DNA from: Caulobacter sp. SLTY
GTDB lineage: Bacteria; Pseudomonadota; Alphaproteobacteria; Caulobacterales; Caulobacteraceae
Direction of reading: 5' to 3'
Assembly (NCBI RefSeq): GCF_009905535.1
Contig: NZ_JAAALA010000009.1
Location: 62,001-126,000, forward strand
Length of the DNA: 64,000 bases
The notes under the pieces are model-generated. The model had not been told where the DNA came from, searched no databases, and worked only from the letters and a program-made list of their open reading frames with translations. Below, one piece after another: positions 26,400-34,526 of this stretch (the stretch's first letter is position 1; each line of letters opens with the position of its first letter). The position numbers and the translations under genes are program-made.

Positions 26400-27149
26400 T
26401 CAACATTTCCAGCCTTTGACAACCTTCGGAGCCTTCTCTCGCTCGCTCCAGGATCGGCCTTCATTACGAGCGCGGCGGTAACGCTTGTCGCACTTTTGGA
26501 ACGCACCTGGCGGAACTGGTTTGCCTAGCTTCAGATAGTCATGTGCGCAGGCGACAATCGCTGCTGCCTCGCCCCCATTCATCCCGGTGTGGATCGCCTG
26601 AATGCGTAGCTTTTCAAACGCACCCGGATCGAGCGTGTGCCCCGGAGAGTTGGAGAAGGCTCGAAAAATTGCCCTTGAATTGCTAACGCTGCTGTAAAGG
26701 GCCTGGCCTAGGTTGTCTTGAAATATCGTGTAGTCATCCCCCGACAGCAAGCAGAGTTGCATGTCTGCGTTATCTAGCTCAACATAAGTTAGCTCAACTC
26801 GTTCCATTACCGGTATTAGGTCGTTATAATTTCCGATGCCGTTCACTGCAAGGTTCCAACCTCGAAACTGCAAATCACCAACGGCGGCCAAGTGGCGGCG
26901 GTTCGCGGCCTCCAGATTGCTTACTGCCGTTACCTGGTGGCTATATAGGTTGCTTACGAACGCGGCTTGCTCTTGCCGAAATGCGGCAACCGAGGATGCA
27001 ACAGCAGCAAACGCCGCCAGAAGTGTGGAGTAAAACAACACCGACTCGCGGTTCTTGAAACGATCTTGGATTGCTCCAAGAGAGCGAGCAATTTTCGACG
27101 CCAACGCCGCTAACCGAGGCTGCCGGCGCTCCTCCTTCAACTTGGGCAT
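26400..27149 (-). CDS. Hypothetical membrane-anchored protein
   Basis: 249 residues from the ATG at 27149 (MPKLKEERRQ), preferred over an upstream start because TGAGGCGG precedes it. A basic N-terminus of about 35 residues leads to one membrane helix at about 38-60 (SVLFYSTLLAAFAAVASSVAAF). A helical region follows (SHQVTAVSNLEAANRRHLAAV), and a C-terminal part contains three cysteines. I do not recognise the family. It is in the same orientation as the HHWWP protein and the recombinase. Membrane-tethered helical proteins of this kind are frequent in defence islands, which is context only. Confidence 0.6.
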   Translation of the reverse strand: MPKLKEERRQPRLAALASKIARSLGAIQDRFKNRESVLFYSTLLAAFAAVASSVAAFRQEQAAFVSNLYSHQVTAVSNLEAANRRHLAAVGDLQFRGWNLAVNGIGNYNDLIPVMERVELTYVELDNADMQLCLLSGDDYTIFQDNLGQALYSSVSNSRAIFRAFSNSPGHTLDPGAFEKLRIQAIHTGMNGGEAAAIVACAHDYLKLGKPVPPGAFQKCDKRYRRARNEGRSWSEREKAPKVVKGWKC

Positions 27150-27215
27150 CGAAGTCCGCCTCAGATAGCTGATCCCGGTTTCCGACTTCAACCAAAGGGC
27201 AAATAAATACAACTC

Positions 27216-27776
27216 TTAAGGCGTTTCCGACCATCCATCCAACGCCCGATAGACGCTGGCCCGACCGATATTGAGCCGCCGCGCAATCTCCGTGGGTCGA
27301 ATTCCTTCAGCCTTTAGAAGGCGAACCTGGTCGACTTCAACCGTCGGCTTTCGGCCGCTATAGCGACCCTCAACCTTCGCCTTCTCGATTCCCTCCCGTT
27401 GCCGCTCTTTCCGAAGATCCGTTTCGAACTCCGCAAACGCCCCTAAGAGGTTGAGCATCAGCCGACCGGTAGTGCTTGCGGTATCAATCTCTCCCTGCTG
27501 TAGCGCCCGGAAGTGAACGCCCTTCGCGGTAAGGCTGTCGATCACCTGTCTCAGGTCAACGATCGAACGAGCGAGCCGATCAAGGCGCGTGACAATGAAC
27601 GTATCCCCTTCCCGGACATAGGAGAGGGCCTGGTCCAGCTGGTCCCTGCCGGCAGTGCTGGTTCCGCTGCGCTTCTCCTCAAAGAGCTTCTCACAGCCCG
27701 CGGCTTTCAGTTGCTCCCGTTGAACGTCCAGCGACTGCCCATAGCTGGAAACCCGAGCATACCCGACCATCGCCAT
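27216..27776 (-). CDS. Serine recombinase, resolvase/invertase family
   Basis: A 186-residue small serine recombinase. The N-terminal catalytic domain begins MVGYARVSSYGQSLDVQREQL with the nucleophilic Ser in RVSS. It continues with RLDRLARSIVDLRQVID (the conserved Arg residues) and GRLMLNLLGAFAEFE. The C-terminal HTH_7 domain (EGIRPTEIARRLNIGRASVYRAL) binds the crossover site. It could resolve multimers of the element or invert a segment. An inverted repeat at 27846-27866 just upstream is a candidate binding site. The start could also be at 27770 or 27791. Confidence 0.93.
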   Translation of the reverse strand: MAMVGYARVSSYGQSLDVQREQLKAAGCEKLFEEKRSGTSTAGRDQLDQALSYVREGDTFIVTRLDRLARSIVDLRQVIDSLTAKGVHFRALQQGEIDTASTTGRLMLNLLGAFAEFETDLRKERQREGIEKAKVEGRYSGRKPTVEVDQVRLLKAEGIRPTEIARRLNIGRASVYRALDGWSETP

Positions 27777-27818
27777 TTGATTGTGTCCCAATAGGTTCTT
27801 AGACCTTGGAAACGTATC

Positions 27819-27866
27819 GTCTCAATTGGTTCATGGCAACCCTAGTGAGACAGTTTTTGTGTCTCA
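27819..27866. repeat. TGAGACA inverted repeats, candidate recombinase site
   Basis: TGAGACA (27846-27852) and TGTCTCA (27860-27866) form a perfect 7-bp inverted repeat with a 7-base spacer. A third copy of the half-site, GTCTCA, lies at 27819-27824. This is in the 125-base region upstream of the serine recombinase, where res or operator sites normally lie. Confidence 0.45.
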
Positions 27867-27917
27867 GCGGAATGACTCAGATGGGTATACTTCTATGAGA
27901 ACCGCAATCTATGGAGC

Positions 27918-29108
27918 CTATCTGGTGGGGCTTCCAATTCTCGCCAGTAGACCAGCCAAGTTCACATCTCCGGGTCCGTCATCTTTGACGATGCCGTCGG
28001 CTGAGCTCCTAAACAGGGCGCTGAGAATAATCTGGCGCTCTTGGTCGGAAGCTGCCTGCTCTAGCGTCAGTGCGAGGTAGGTCGAAGTCATCACTGCGCG
28101 TTCCTCCGCGTCCTTACGCAGGTGGTGTTCGCTTAGGTACAGCCTGGTAAGGAGCCGGCCGATCCAAAAAGCGAGCGCTCCTAAGGAGCCAAGGCCGGCG
28201 GAAAGAATGAAGTAGACTGGTGTGGGGACCTTGACGCTCGCGTTTCCCAACAAAATCAAGCTCGTAGCACCAAAAGCAGCCGCGAATCCAATGACTGCCA
28301 GAGGAAAATACCATTTCAACCGCTCAATAGATTTCTCTTCCGCAGCAGCGTGTCGGATGGATTTGTCCTGCCAATATTCAACAGGGGCTTTGAGCTTCAT
28401 GTGCTCCGTATACGTCGCCTTAACATCAGACAGGTCTTGAATTGCTTGCCTTTCGACGGCGCGTTGCAATTTTTCTCGTTTCTTCCACTTCGCCAGATGC
28501 TTTAGCGTGAGTGTTCGGCCCTTTGTTACCGTTCCCGCAACCAACTCTTCCCACTGAACCTGTCGTGAACGCTCAGCCTCAACCAATTTGGCGACCTCTG
28601 ATCTAAGGTGCTCTCTAGTGTTGGCTCTTTCGGCGCGAAGTCGGGCCGCTAGGTTTTCCGGTGGAATAAGCGCAGGTGCAGCAAACTGAATTAGGGCGGT
28701 AAACTGCTCACCGCTCAAACCTTGCCTGAAATTGACTCGTCCGCGGTGCATTGAGTAGGCGAACGCCGCGAGGCCCGGATTGCTCAGGTGGGCAATCGCC
28801 CGAAGACGTTCTGCTTCATCGCTGGTGTGGTGGAGGAGGCGCTCGCCTGGAACCGCGAAGGCAGACGCAATGATGCTTGCTGCGCTCGTTAGCGGCTGGC
28901 TTTGTTGAGCGTTCAATTCGATGTCGGTTTGAAGCTGCCTAAGGCGTTGCTGGACTTCAACTTCCGTCCCGTAAGGGTCGAAAGCGGCTGTGTTAGACAG
29001 CCATTTCCAAGCTTCAACTTCAGCACGGGCAAATGAGCGGGCATCGTCCCAGCTACGAAGCACAACGGTTCCGCCGTTGTCTCCCAAGTCGATCCGTACG
29101 GCTTCCAT
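27918..29108 (-). CDS. DUF6161-like membrane protein
   Basis: 396 residues from the ATG at 29108 (MEAVRIDLGDNGG), with AAAGGCGAC before it; this start avoids overlap with the upstream gene. A long helical, charged region (about 60-280) probably forms coiled coils. Two membrane helices follow at about 283-305 (YFPLAVIGFAAAFGATSLILLG) and 312-335. The C-terminus (HHLRKDAEERAVMTSTYLALT, then ALFRSSADGIVKDDGP) matches the pattern of DUF6161 proteins. The family is found in accessory regions and some members lie near defence genes; the function is unknown. Confidence 0.65.
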   Translation of the reverse strand: MEAVRIDLGDNGGTVVLRSWDDARSFARAEVEAWKWLSNTAAFDPYGTEVEVQQRLRQLQTDIELNAQQSQPLTSAASIIASAFAVPGERLLHHTSDEAERLRAIAHLSNPGLAAFAYSMHRGRVNFRQGLSGEQFTALIQFAAPALIPPENLAARLRAERANTREHLRSEVAKLVEAERSRQVQWEELVAGTVTKGRTLTLKHLAKWKKREKLQRAVERQAIQDLSDVKATYTEHMKLKAPVEYWQDKSIRHAAAEEKSIERLKWYFPLAVIGFAAAFGATSLILLGNASVKVPTPVYFILSAGLGSLGALAFWIGRLLTRLYLSEHHLRKDAEERAVMTSTYLALTLEQAASDQERQIILSALFRSSADGIVKDDGPGDVNLAGLLARIGSPTR

Positions 29109-29136
29109 GGTGTCGCCTTTCACTCTGCGTACCCGA

Positions 29137-29907
29137 TCATTTGAGCAGTTCCGGGCTGAGCTCATACTTTGCAGGCGCTGCCTCGTACCGGGCCTTCTCC
29201 GCTTGATAGAGCGTTTCGTCTGCGAGCAACTTGTTCATCGCTTTGTAACACGTTCGTGCCACTATAAATCCCAGTCCCGCAAATAACAGCAATCCGATGA
29301 AGAGCATCCGGGGCAGCCAAGTTTCAATAAGATCGAACCACCAAGGCGTAATGAATTGACGATATTCATAATCGTCATGTGTGCGAACCTTGATCGGAAT
29401 TAGCCCATCCTCGTTAAATACGCGCATATATCGAGTCGAGTAGCTGTTTCCCCAATCTAACCGCCACCACATGTAGACCTGTACGCGGGCTCCGGGGGCA
29501 ATTTTGCCTACCAGAATGTCTTTCGCGTCGAGGTCTACTGTTCGGCTTATCGATTTTCCCTCGGATTTTACGACAAGAAGAGCCGGGTACGGAGCCGCCT
29601 TGAACTGGATTCGGATCGGCTTTGATTCGGTAACTCCGTTGTTTTGAATTTCCACAAGAGCGTAACTATAATCTTCCGTATCTGTGAAATCATCGATTGC
29701 CGGCCTTGTTATGCCGGCATTTTTCATGACTACCTGAGGGTCGGCCGAGTTCAGAGTCGGAAACGGATACCAGTAGGAAGGGTATACATTCGTAACAAGT
29801 CCGCGGTCCGTGAAGGCGGACTTTATTCGGTCTTGAAAGGCAAATGTCGTTACCGCTAGAATGAAAGGAATAATGAGTATTTGAAGCGTGATTGTAAGCG
29901 TCTTCAC
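29137..29907 (-). CDS. Hypothetical protein with two membrane segments
   Basis: 256 residues from the GTG at 29907, which has GGGGGAG seven bases upstream; a TTG at 29931 is a weaker alternative. An N-terminal membrane helix (ITLQILIIPFILAVTTFAF) leads to an extracytoplasmic beta-rich domain of about 170 residues rich in Tyr and Trp (NVYPSYWYPFPT, RVQVYMWWRLDWGNSYSTRYMRV). A second membrane helix lies at about 205-227, followed by a cytoplasmic charged tail. The gene is AT-rich compared with the host genes. It pairs with the DUF6161-like gene 28 bases downstream, so the two may form one membrane complex. Confidence 0.6.
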   Translation of the reverse strand: MKTLTITLQILIIPFILAVTTFAFQDRIKSAFTDRGLVTNVYPSYWYPFPTLNSADPQVVMKNAGITRPAIDDFTDTEDYSYALVEIQNNGVTESKPIRIQFKAAPYPALLVVKSEGKSISRTVDLDAKDILVGKIAPGARVQVYMWWRLDWGNSYSTRYMRVFNEDGLIPIKVRTHDDYEYRQFITPWWFDLIETWLPRMLFIGLLLFAGLGFIVARTCYKAMNKLLADETLYQAEKARYEAAPAKYELSPELLK

Positions 29908-30020
29908 TGGATTTCTCTCCCCCTTGCCCAAGGGGTTCAGCCTACAGTCGTGCTCTGTGACCGCGCAAGCAGGTGCTGTGCTTACTGTCCTGGCATCGGG
30001 AAGGGCAAGGCCGTGCTGTT

Positions 30021-30039
30021 CTTAGGGTGCCAGTTAGGG
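30021..30039 (+). repeat. TTAGGGT repeats, possible integrase arm sites (right)
   Basis: CTTAGGGT (30021-30028) and GTTAGGG (30033-30039) repeat the motif and 12-bp spacing of the left end, about 60 bases inside the right core. The rest of 29908-30096 holds no gene I can support. Confidence 0.55.
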
Positions 30040-30096
30040 CGTCCGTTTAACACGGCTAAAAAAGATCAATAAAAACAACAAGTTTTAAAATACCGG

Positions 30097-30186
<90 letters not shown>

Positions 30187-30338
30187 ATACCGGTGTAGTG
30201 AGCCTTTTTGAGGGGCCCCCTGATCGAAGGCGCGGAACCTAGCGATGCGGACCCTTCAGCGCAAGGGCCGATTCCGTGTGCGACGGAAGGTCCAGGGCGG
30301 CGGCGTTGAAGCCAGGGTTTTGGCGAAAGGTGGGCGGC

Positions 30339-31358
30339 ATGATCGGACGGGTATTGGCGGTGCTGGCGTTGGTGCTGGCGAGCGGCTCTCAGGCGTTGGC
30401 GGCCGGTCCGGCGGCGGTCTGCGCCGAGGCCCAGGCCTATTCCACGGCGCGCAATGGGGTGTCGGTCCTGGTGCTGAAGAACGGCGCCGCGGTCTGCGAG
30501 GGCTATGCGGGCGCCGGCGGGCCGGACAGGGGCTGGGAGATCTGGTCGGGGACCAAGAGCTTCAATGGCATGATCCTGGCGGCGGCGGTGCAGGACGGGC
30601 TGATCACCCTGGACGAAAAGGTCGCCGACACCCTCCCCGAATGGCGGGACGATCCGCGAAAGACCAAAGTCACCATCCGCCAGCTGCTCAGCTTGACCAG
30701 CGGCATCGAGACCACCGTCGGGCGGGCGCCGGACTATGCCGGAGCCGTGGCCGCCGCCGTGACGGCCGAGCCGGGGACGCGGTTCGACTATGGCGCAGAG
30801 CCGTTCCAGGTGTTCGGGGCGGTGATGAACCGAAAGCTGAAGGCGGCGGGAACAGGGGACGCCGATGTGCTGGCCTATCTGAAGCGGCGAATTCTCGATC
30901 CGGCCGGGGTGCGCTGGACCAACTGGCGTCGCACGCCGTCCGGTGATGCGCTGTTGCCGCAGGGGGCGGTCTTCACCGCGCGCGAATGGGCGAAATTCGG
31001 CGAGTTCGTCCGAGGCGGGGCGGTGAGGGATGGCCGGCCGCTGGTCGATCCCGTCGCCTTCCAGGCCCAGTTCGAGGGCACGGGCGTCAACCCCGCCTAT
31101 GGCCTGACCTGGTGGCTGGCCAGGCCGGGCGGCTTTGGTCCCCGCACCGCGCCGGTGGATTTCACCGACGGGTCCGCAACCCTTCCGGCCGACCTGAGGA
31201 TGGCGGCCGGCGCCGGCAAGCAGCGGCTGTATATCCTGCCGTCCTGCGGCCTGACCGTGGTGCGCCAGGCGATGTTCAACCTTCGCGACGCGCGCGGCGG
31301 CGGGCCGCAATGGAGCGACCACGCCTTCCTTGCGCCGATCATCAAGGCCTGGTGCTGA
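30339..31358 (+). CDS. Exported serine hydrolase, beta-lactamase superfamily
   Basis: A 339-residue hydrolase from the ATG at 30339, with AAAGGTGG upstream; earlier in-frame starts lack a leader. The signal peptide MIGRVLAVLALVLASGSQALA is cleaved near residue 21. The nucleophile motif is SGTK (WSGTKSFNG). The second motif is DYGAEPF, with Tyr present but the usual Asn changed to Ala, and the C-terminal part has GLTWWLARPG. It resembles the 6-aminohexanoate-hydrolase-like group and the 9472 paralogue. It stands alone between tRNA-Ser and the convergent six-gene operon, and its stop overlaps that of the crotonase by 17 bases. Confidence 0.88.
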   Translation: MIGRVLAVLALVLASGSQALAAGPAAVCAEAQAYSTARNGVSVLVLKNGAAVCEGYAGAGGPDRGWEIWSGTKSFNGMILAAAVQDGLITLDEKVADTLPEWRDDPRKTKVTIRQLLSLTSGIETTVGRAPDYAGAVAAAVTAEPGTRFDYGAEPFQVFGAVMNRKLKAAGTGDADVLAYLKRRILDPAGVRWTNWRRTPSGDALLPQGAVFTAREWAKFGEFVRGGAVRDGRPLVDPVAFQAQFEGTGVNPAYGLTWWLARPGGFGPRTAPVDFTDGSATLPADLRMAAGAGKQRLYILPSCGLTVVRQAMFNLRDARGGGPQWSDHAFLAPIIKAWC

Positions 31359-32136
31359 CCCGGACCGCCTGTTGGAAGGCCCCGCCGCGACCCTCGCCGC
31401 CGCCGAAGCGGGCGGCGCCGGCGGCGGCTTCTCCGGACTGCAGGGTCTGCAGGCCGACGCCGATCTCGAAGGCGGCGGCCGCGTCCCAGTCCAGGCTCCA
31501 TTGGGCCAGGGCCGAGCGGCGGTCGTTGCGCAGGCAGGTCTGGGGGAAGGCTGCGATCTGGCGGGCCAGGTCCAGGGCGACCTCAAGCGCCTGACCATCC
31601 GGGGCGATGCGGTTGGCCAAGCCGATGGCCAGGGCCTCGTCGGCGGCGACCGGTCGGCCGGTAAGGATCAGGTCCATGGCTCGCGACTGGCCGATCAACC
31701 GGGGCAGACGCACGGTGCCCAGGTCGATCAACGGCACCCCGAACCGACGGCAGAAGACGCCGAAGGTGGCGCCCTCGGCCGCCACCCGCAGGTCGCACCA
31801 CAGCGCCAGCTCCAGCCCGCCGGCCACCGCAAAGCCCTCGATGGCGGCGATCACCGGCTTGGACAGTATCATCCGGGTCGGCCCCATGGGGCCCAGGTCG
31901 CCCGTGCGATGGACGGGGTTGGCCCGGTCCGTTCCGATGCCCTTGAGGTCGGCTCCCGCGCAGAACTGCCCGCCCCCGCCGGTCAGCACCGCGACCTTGG
32001 CGTTACCGTCGGCGTCGAACCGCTGAAACGCCTCGTACAGGGCGCGGGCGGTCGGCCCGTCGACGGCGTTGCGCGCCTCGGGGCGGTGAAGGGTGACCAC
32101 GGCGATCTCGCCGTCGAGGGCATAGGTGACGGACAT
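31342..32136 (-). CDS. Enoyl-CoA hydratase/isomerase (crotonase) family protein
   Basis: A 264-residue crotonase-fold protein. The oxyanion-hole loops are GQFCAGADLKGIG and AIEGFAVAGGLELALWCDLRVA. In the catalytic stretch, FGVFCRRFGVPLIDLGTVRLPRLIG lacks the two glutamates of true hydratases, a variant common in members annotated only as crotonase. The reaction may therefore be something other than hydration. It is the last gene of a minus-strand operon of six, 16 bases behind a CoA-transferase, so its substrate is probably the CoA ester made there. Confidence 0.9.
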   Translation of the reverse strand: MSVTYALDGEIAVVTLHRPEARNAVDGPTARALYEAFQRFDADGNAKVAVLTGGGGQFCAGADLKGIGTDRANPVHRTGDLGPMGPTRMILSKPVIAAIEGFAVAGGLELALWCDLRVAAEGATFGVFCRRFGVPLIDLGTVRLPRLIGQSRAMDLILTGRPVAADEALAIGLANRIAPDGQALEVALDLARQIAAFPQTCLRNDRRSALAQWSLDWDAAAAFEIGVGLQTLQSGEAAAGAARFGGGEGRGGAFQQAVRVSTRP

Positions 32137-32152
32137 TCGGTCTCCCTGGATG

Positions 32153-33466
32153 TCAGATTAGTCCTGCCGCCTTGGCCTCGGCGCTCAACGCCTCTCTGAA
32201 CTTCGGATCGGCCAGGGCGATGATCGCCTTGGCCCGTTCGAAGCCGTTCAGGCCCTTCAGGTCCTTCCACCCATGCTCGGTGGCCACGATGTGGACGTCG
32301 TTGCGCGGCGTGGTCACCGGCCCGTCCAGCCGGCTGACGATCCGCGAGATGGTCCCACCCTTGGCCGTCGAATGGCAGGCGATGATCGACTTGCCGTCCC
32401 GGGAAGCATAGGCCCCGCGCACAAAGTCCAGCTGGCCCCCAGCGGCGCTGTACTGGCGCCCGGCCATATGCTCGCTGTTGCAGGCCCCCGACAGGTCGAT
32501 CTGCAGGGTGGCGTTGACCGAGACGACCTTGTCATTGCGGGCGATCACCGCCGGGTCGTTGACGTAGTCCACCTGCCGGCTCTCCACGGCGGCGTTGTCG
32601 TCGATGAAGTCGTAGAGGGCCTTGTCTCCGAGCGCGAAGGTGAAGATCGACCGGCCGGTGTTGGTCGCCTTGCGGGCGTTGGTCACCGCCCCGCTCTGCA
32701 TCAGCGCCATCAGCCCGTCGGAGAACAGCTCGGTGTGGATGCCGAGGTCCCGGTGGCCGCTGAGGGCGGCGCAGACCGCCTCGGGCAGGGCCCCGATCCC
32801 CATTTGCAGGCAGGCCCCGTCCTCGACCAGGCCGGCGACGATGCGGCCGATGGCGGCGTCCTCCGGGGCCGGCTCGCGGCGGGGGTCTTCAAACAATGGG
32901 GCGTCGTGCTCGACGATGGCGTCGACCTCGCTGACATGGATCATCCCGCCCCGGACACGGGGCATGTGGCGGTTGACCTCGACCACCACCCGCCGCGCGG
33001 ACTTCACCTGGCCCAGGCCGTAGTCGTTGCTGGTCCCCAGGCTGAAGAAACCGTGGGCGTCCATCGGTGAGACGGTGGTCAGGAAGGTGTCGATCGGCTT
33101 GGGCTCGCTCATCAGCCGGGGCGCCTGGGAAAAGGCGCCGGGCACGAAGCAGATGGTCCGCTTCCCCTCCGCCTCGCCCTGGGCCAGCAGCGCCCGCTCC
33201 CAGGGACCCAGGAAGAAACAGTGCGGCCGGATCCGGTCCATCAGCTCATAGCGCAGCACCGTCTGGGCCGCGTGCGGCGTGGAGTGGAAGTAGTAGAGCC
33301 GGACCTCGTCGATCTCGTTCGCCTCGGCCCGCGCCGCCAGGGCGGCCAGCAGCGCCGGCGGCTCGGCCAGGGCCATCCCCATCGCTACCCGGTCCCCGGA
33401 CGCGATGTCGCCCACTGCCTCTGCGGGGGTGGTCAGCTTGCCGGCGTACTGGTCCTTGGGGGTCAT
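32153..33466 (-). CDS. Acetyl-CoA hydrolase/transferase family protein (CoA-transferase)
   Basis: A 437-residue family I CoA-transferase of the acetate/4-hydroxybutyrate type. It has two similar alpha/beta domains. The catalytic glutamate that forms the glutamyl-CoA thioester lies in GIHTELFSDGLM, the oxyanion glycine loop is MGIGALPEAV, and QYSAAGGQLDFVRGA is a family signature. It would activate a short organic acid with acetyl-CoA or succinyl-CoA. Its start overlaps the stop of the small upstream gene by four bases (ATGA), indicating translational coupling in the operon. Substrate unknown. Confidence 0.92.
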   Translation of the reverse strand: MTPKDQYAGKLTTPAEAVGDIASGDRVAMGMALAEPPALLAALAARAEANEIDEVRLYYFHSTPHAAQTVLRYELMDRIRPHCFFLGPWERALLAQGEAEGKRTICFVPGAFSQAPRLMSEPKPIDTFLTTVSPMDAHGFFSLGTSNDYGLGQVKSARRVVVEVNRHMPRVRGGMIHVSEVDAIVEHDAPLFEDPRREPAPEDAAIGRIVAGLVEDGACLQMGIGALPEAVCAALSGHRDLGIHTELFSDGLMALMQSGAVTNARKATNTGRSIFTFALGDKALYDFIDDNAAVESRQVDYVNDPAVIARNDKVVSVNATLQIDLSGACNSEHMAGRQYSAAGGQLDFVRGAYASRDGKSIIACHSTAKGGTISRIVSRLDGPVTTPRNDVHIVATEHGWKDLKGLNGFERAKAIIALADPKFREALSAEAKAAGLI

Positions 33467-33777
33467 TTGACGATCCTGCAGCCGAAGTCCCGTTCATAGA
33501 CCGCCTCGCCGGAGAAGATAGCCAGCCGGCTGGTCACCCGGGCCTTCGCGGGCAGGCCGGAGCGGTCGACGTCGATGTTGAACCGGTCGAGGTAGGCGCC
33601 GAAATCGGTGCGGCAGCTGGCTTCGGAGCGGCCGGTGACGAACAGGCAGGAGCAGACCTGCTTGGCGGTGAAGGTGGCGCCCGTCCGGGGCCATGGGCTG
33701 AACTGGACCCAGGCCAGGGCGAGGAGGGCCGCCAGAGCCAGTCCGCCGCTCGCCAGGATCAGGGTCCGTCGGCGCAT
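33463..33777 (-). CDS. Small exported or membrane-anchored Cys-containing protein
   Basis: 104 residues with an N-terminal hydrophobic segment (RTLILASGGLALAALLALAWV) acting as anchor or signal. The rest is a small domain with four cysteines: CSC and C in QVCSCLFVTGRSEASC, and one in FGCRIVK near the end. I do not recognise it. It sits in frame-coupled position between the SDR and CoA-transferase genes, with three bases to the SDR stop and an ATGA overlap to the next gene, so it is translated with the operon although its envelope location differs from the cytoplasmic enzymes. Confidence 0.7.
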   Translation of the reverse strand: MRRRTLILASGGLALAALLALAWVQFSPWPRTGATFTAKQVCSCLFVTGRSEASCRTDFGAYLDRFNIDVDRSGLPAKARVTSRLAIFSGEAVYERDFGCRIVK

Positions 33778-33780
33778 GGC

Positions 33781-34509
33781 CTAGAGCGTCAGCCCCCCAT
33801 CGACGATCAGGGTCTGGCCGGTGACGTAGGCGGCCAGCGGCGAGGCCAGGAACATCACCGCCCCGGCCATGTCGTCCGGCGTGCCCAGGCGGCCCAGCGG
33901 GATGCCGCGCAGGGCGCCGGCCAGACGTTCTGGGTTCTCGGTGGTCACCTTGGTCAGCTTGGTGTCGACCAGGCCCGGCGCCACACCGTTGACCCGCACG
34001 CCATCGCTTGCCCAGGCCTGGCCCAGGGTTCGGGTCAGGGCCACGGCGCCCGCCTTGGAGGCATTGTAGGCCGGGTTGCCGCGGGTGGCGTGGAAGGCGG
34101 CGGTGGAGCTGATGGTCACAATGTTGCCGCGGCTGGCCTTGAGGTCGTCGAAGAACCGCATGGAACAGGCCATCAGGCTGTCGAGGTTGACCCCGACCAC
34201 CTTGCGGAACCCGTCCATCTGGAACTCGCCCTTGCGATAGATGACCGTGCCCTGGGCCAGGACCAGGACGTCCAGGCCGTCGAAGGGCGAGGCGGCGTTG
34301 GCCACCGCGTCGCTGTCGGAGGCGTCGACCTGGGCGAAAGTCAGGCCCTCCAAGTCCGAGCCGTCTTCAACGCGATAGTCGTCCTTCGGCCGGGTGCCCC
34401 AGACGGCAACCTTGGCGCCGCGCGCGCGGAACCCATGGGCGATGCCGTTGCCGATGCCGCTGGTGCCGCCGACGACCAGCACCCGCTTGCCGGTGAAATC
34501 GAGATCCAT
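33781..34509 (-). CDS. SDR family oxidoreductase
   Basis: A 242-residue classical SDR from the ATG at 34509 (MDLDFTGKRVLVVGG), with GGGAGG seven bases upstream; in-frame starts further up overlap the aldolase gene. The cofactor motif is GGTSGIGNG, the active site is SSTAAFHATRGNPAYNASK with Ser, Tyr and Lys in place, and the C-terminus has the usual GQTLIVDGG. It is the third gene of the operon, directly behind a DSD1-type aldolase, so it might reduce or oxidise a hydroxy acid or aldehyde formed there. The precise substrate is not predictable. Confidence 0.92.
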   Translation of the reverse strand: MDLDFTGKRVLVVGGTSGIGNGIAHGFRARGAKVAVWGTRPKDDYRVEDGSDLEGLTFAQVDASDSDAVANAASPFDGLDVLVLAQGTVIYRKGEFQMDGFRKVVGVNLDSLMACSMRFFDDLKASRGNIVTISSTAAFHATRGNPAYNASKAGAVALTRTLGQAWASDGVRVNGVAPGLVDTKLTKVTTENPERLAGALRGIPLGRLGTPDDMAGAVMFLASPLAAYVTGQTLIVDGGLTL

Positions 34510-34526
34510 CCCCGCCTCCCTGACGC

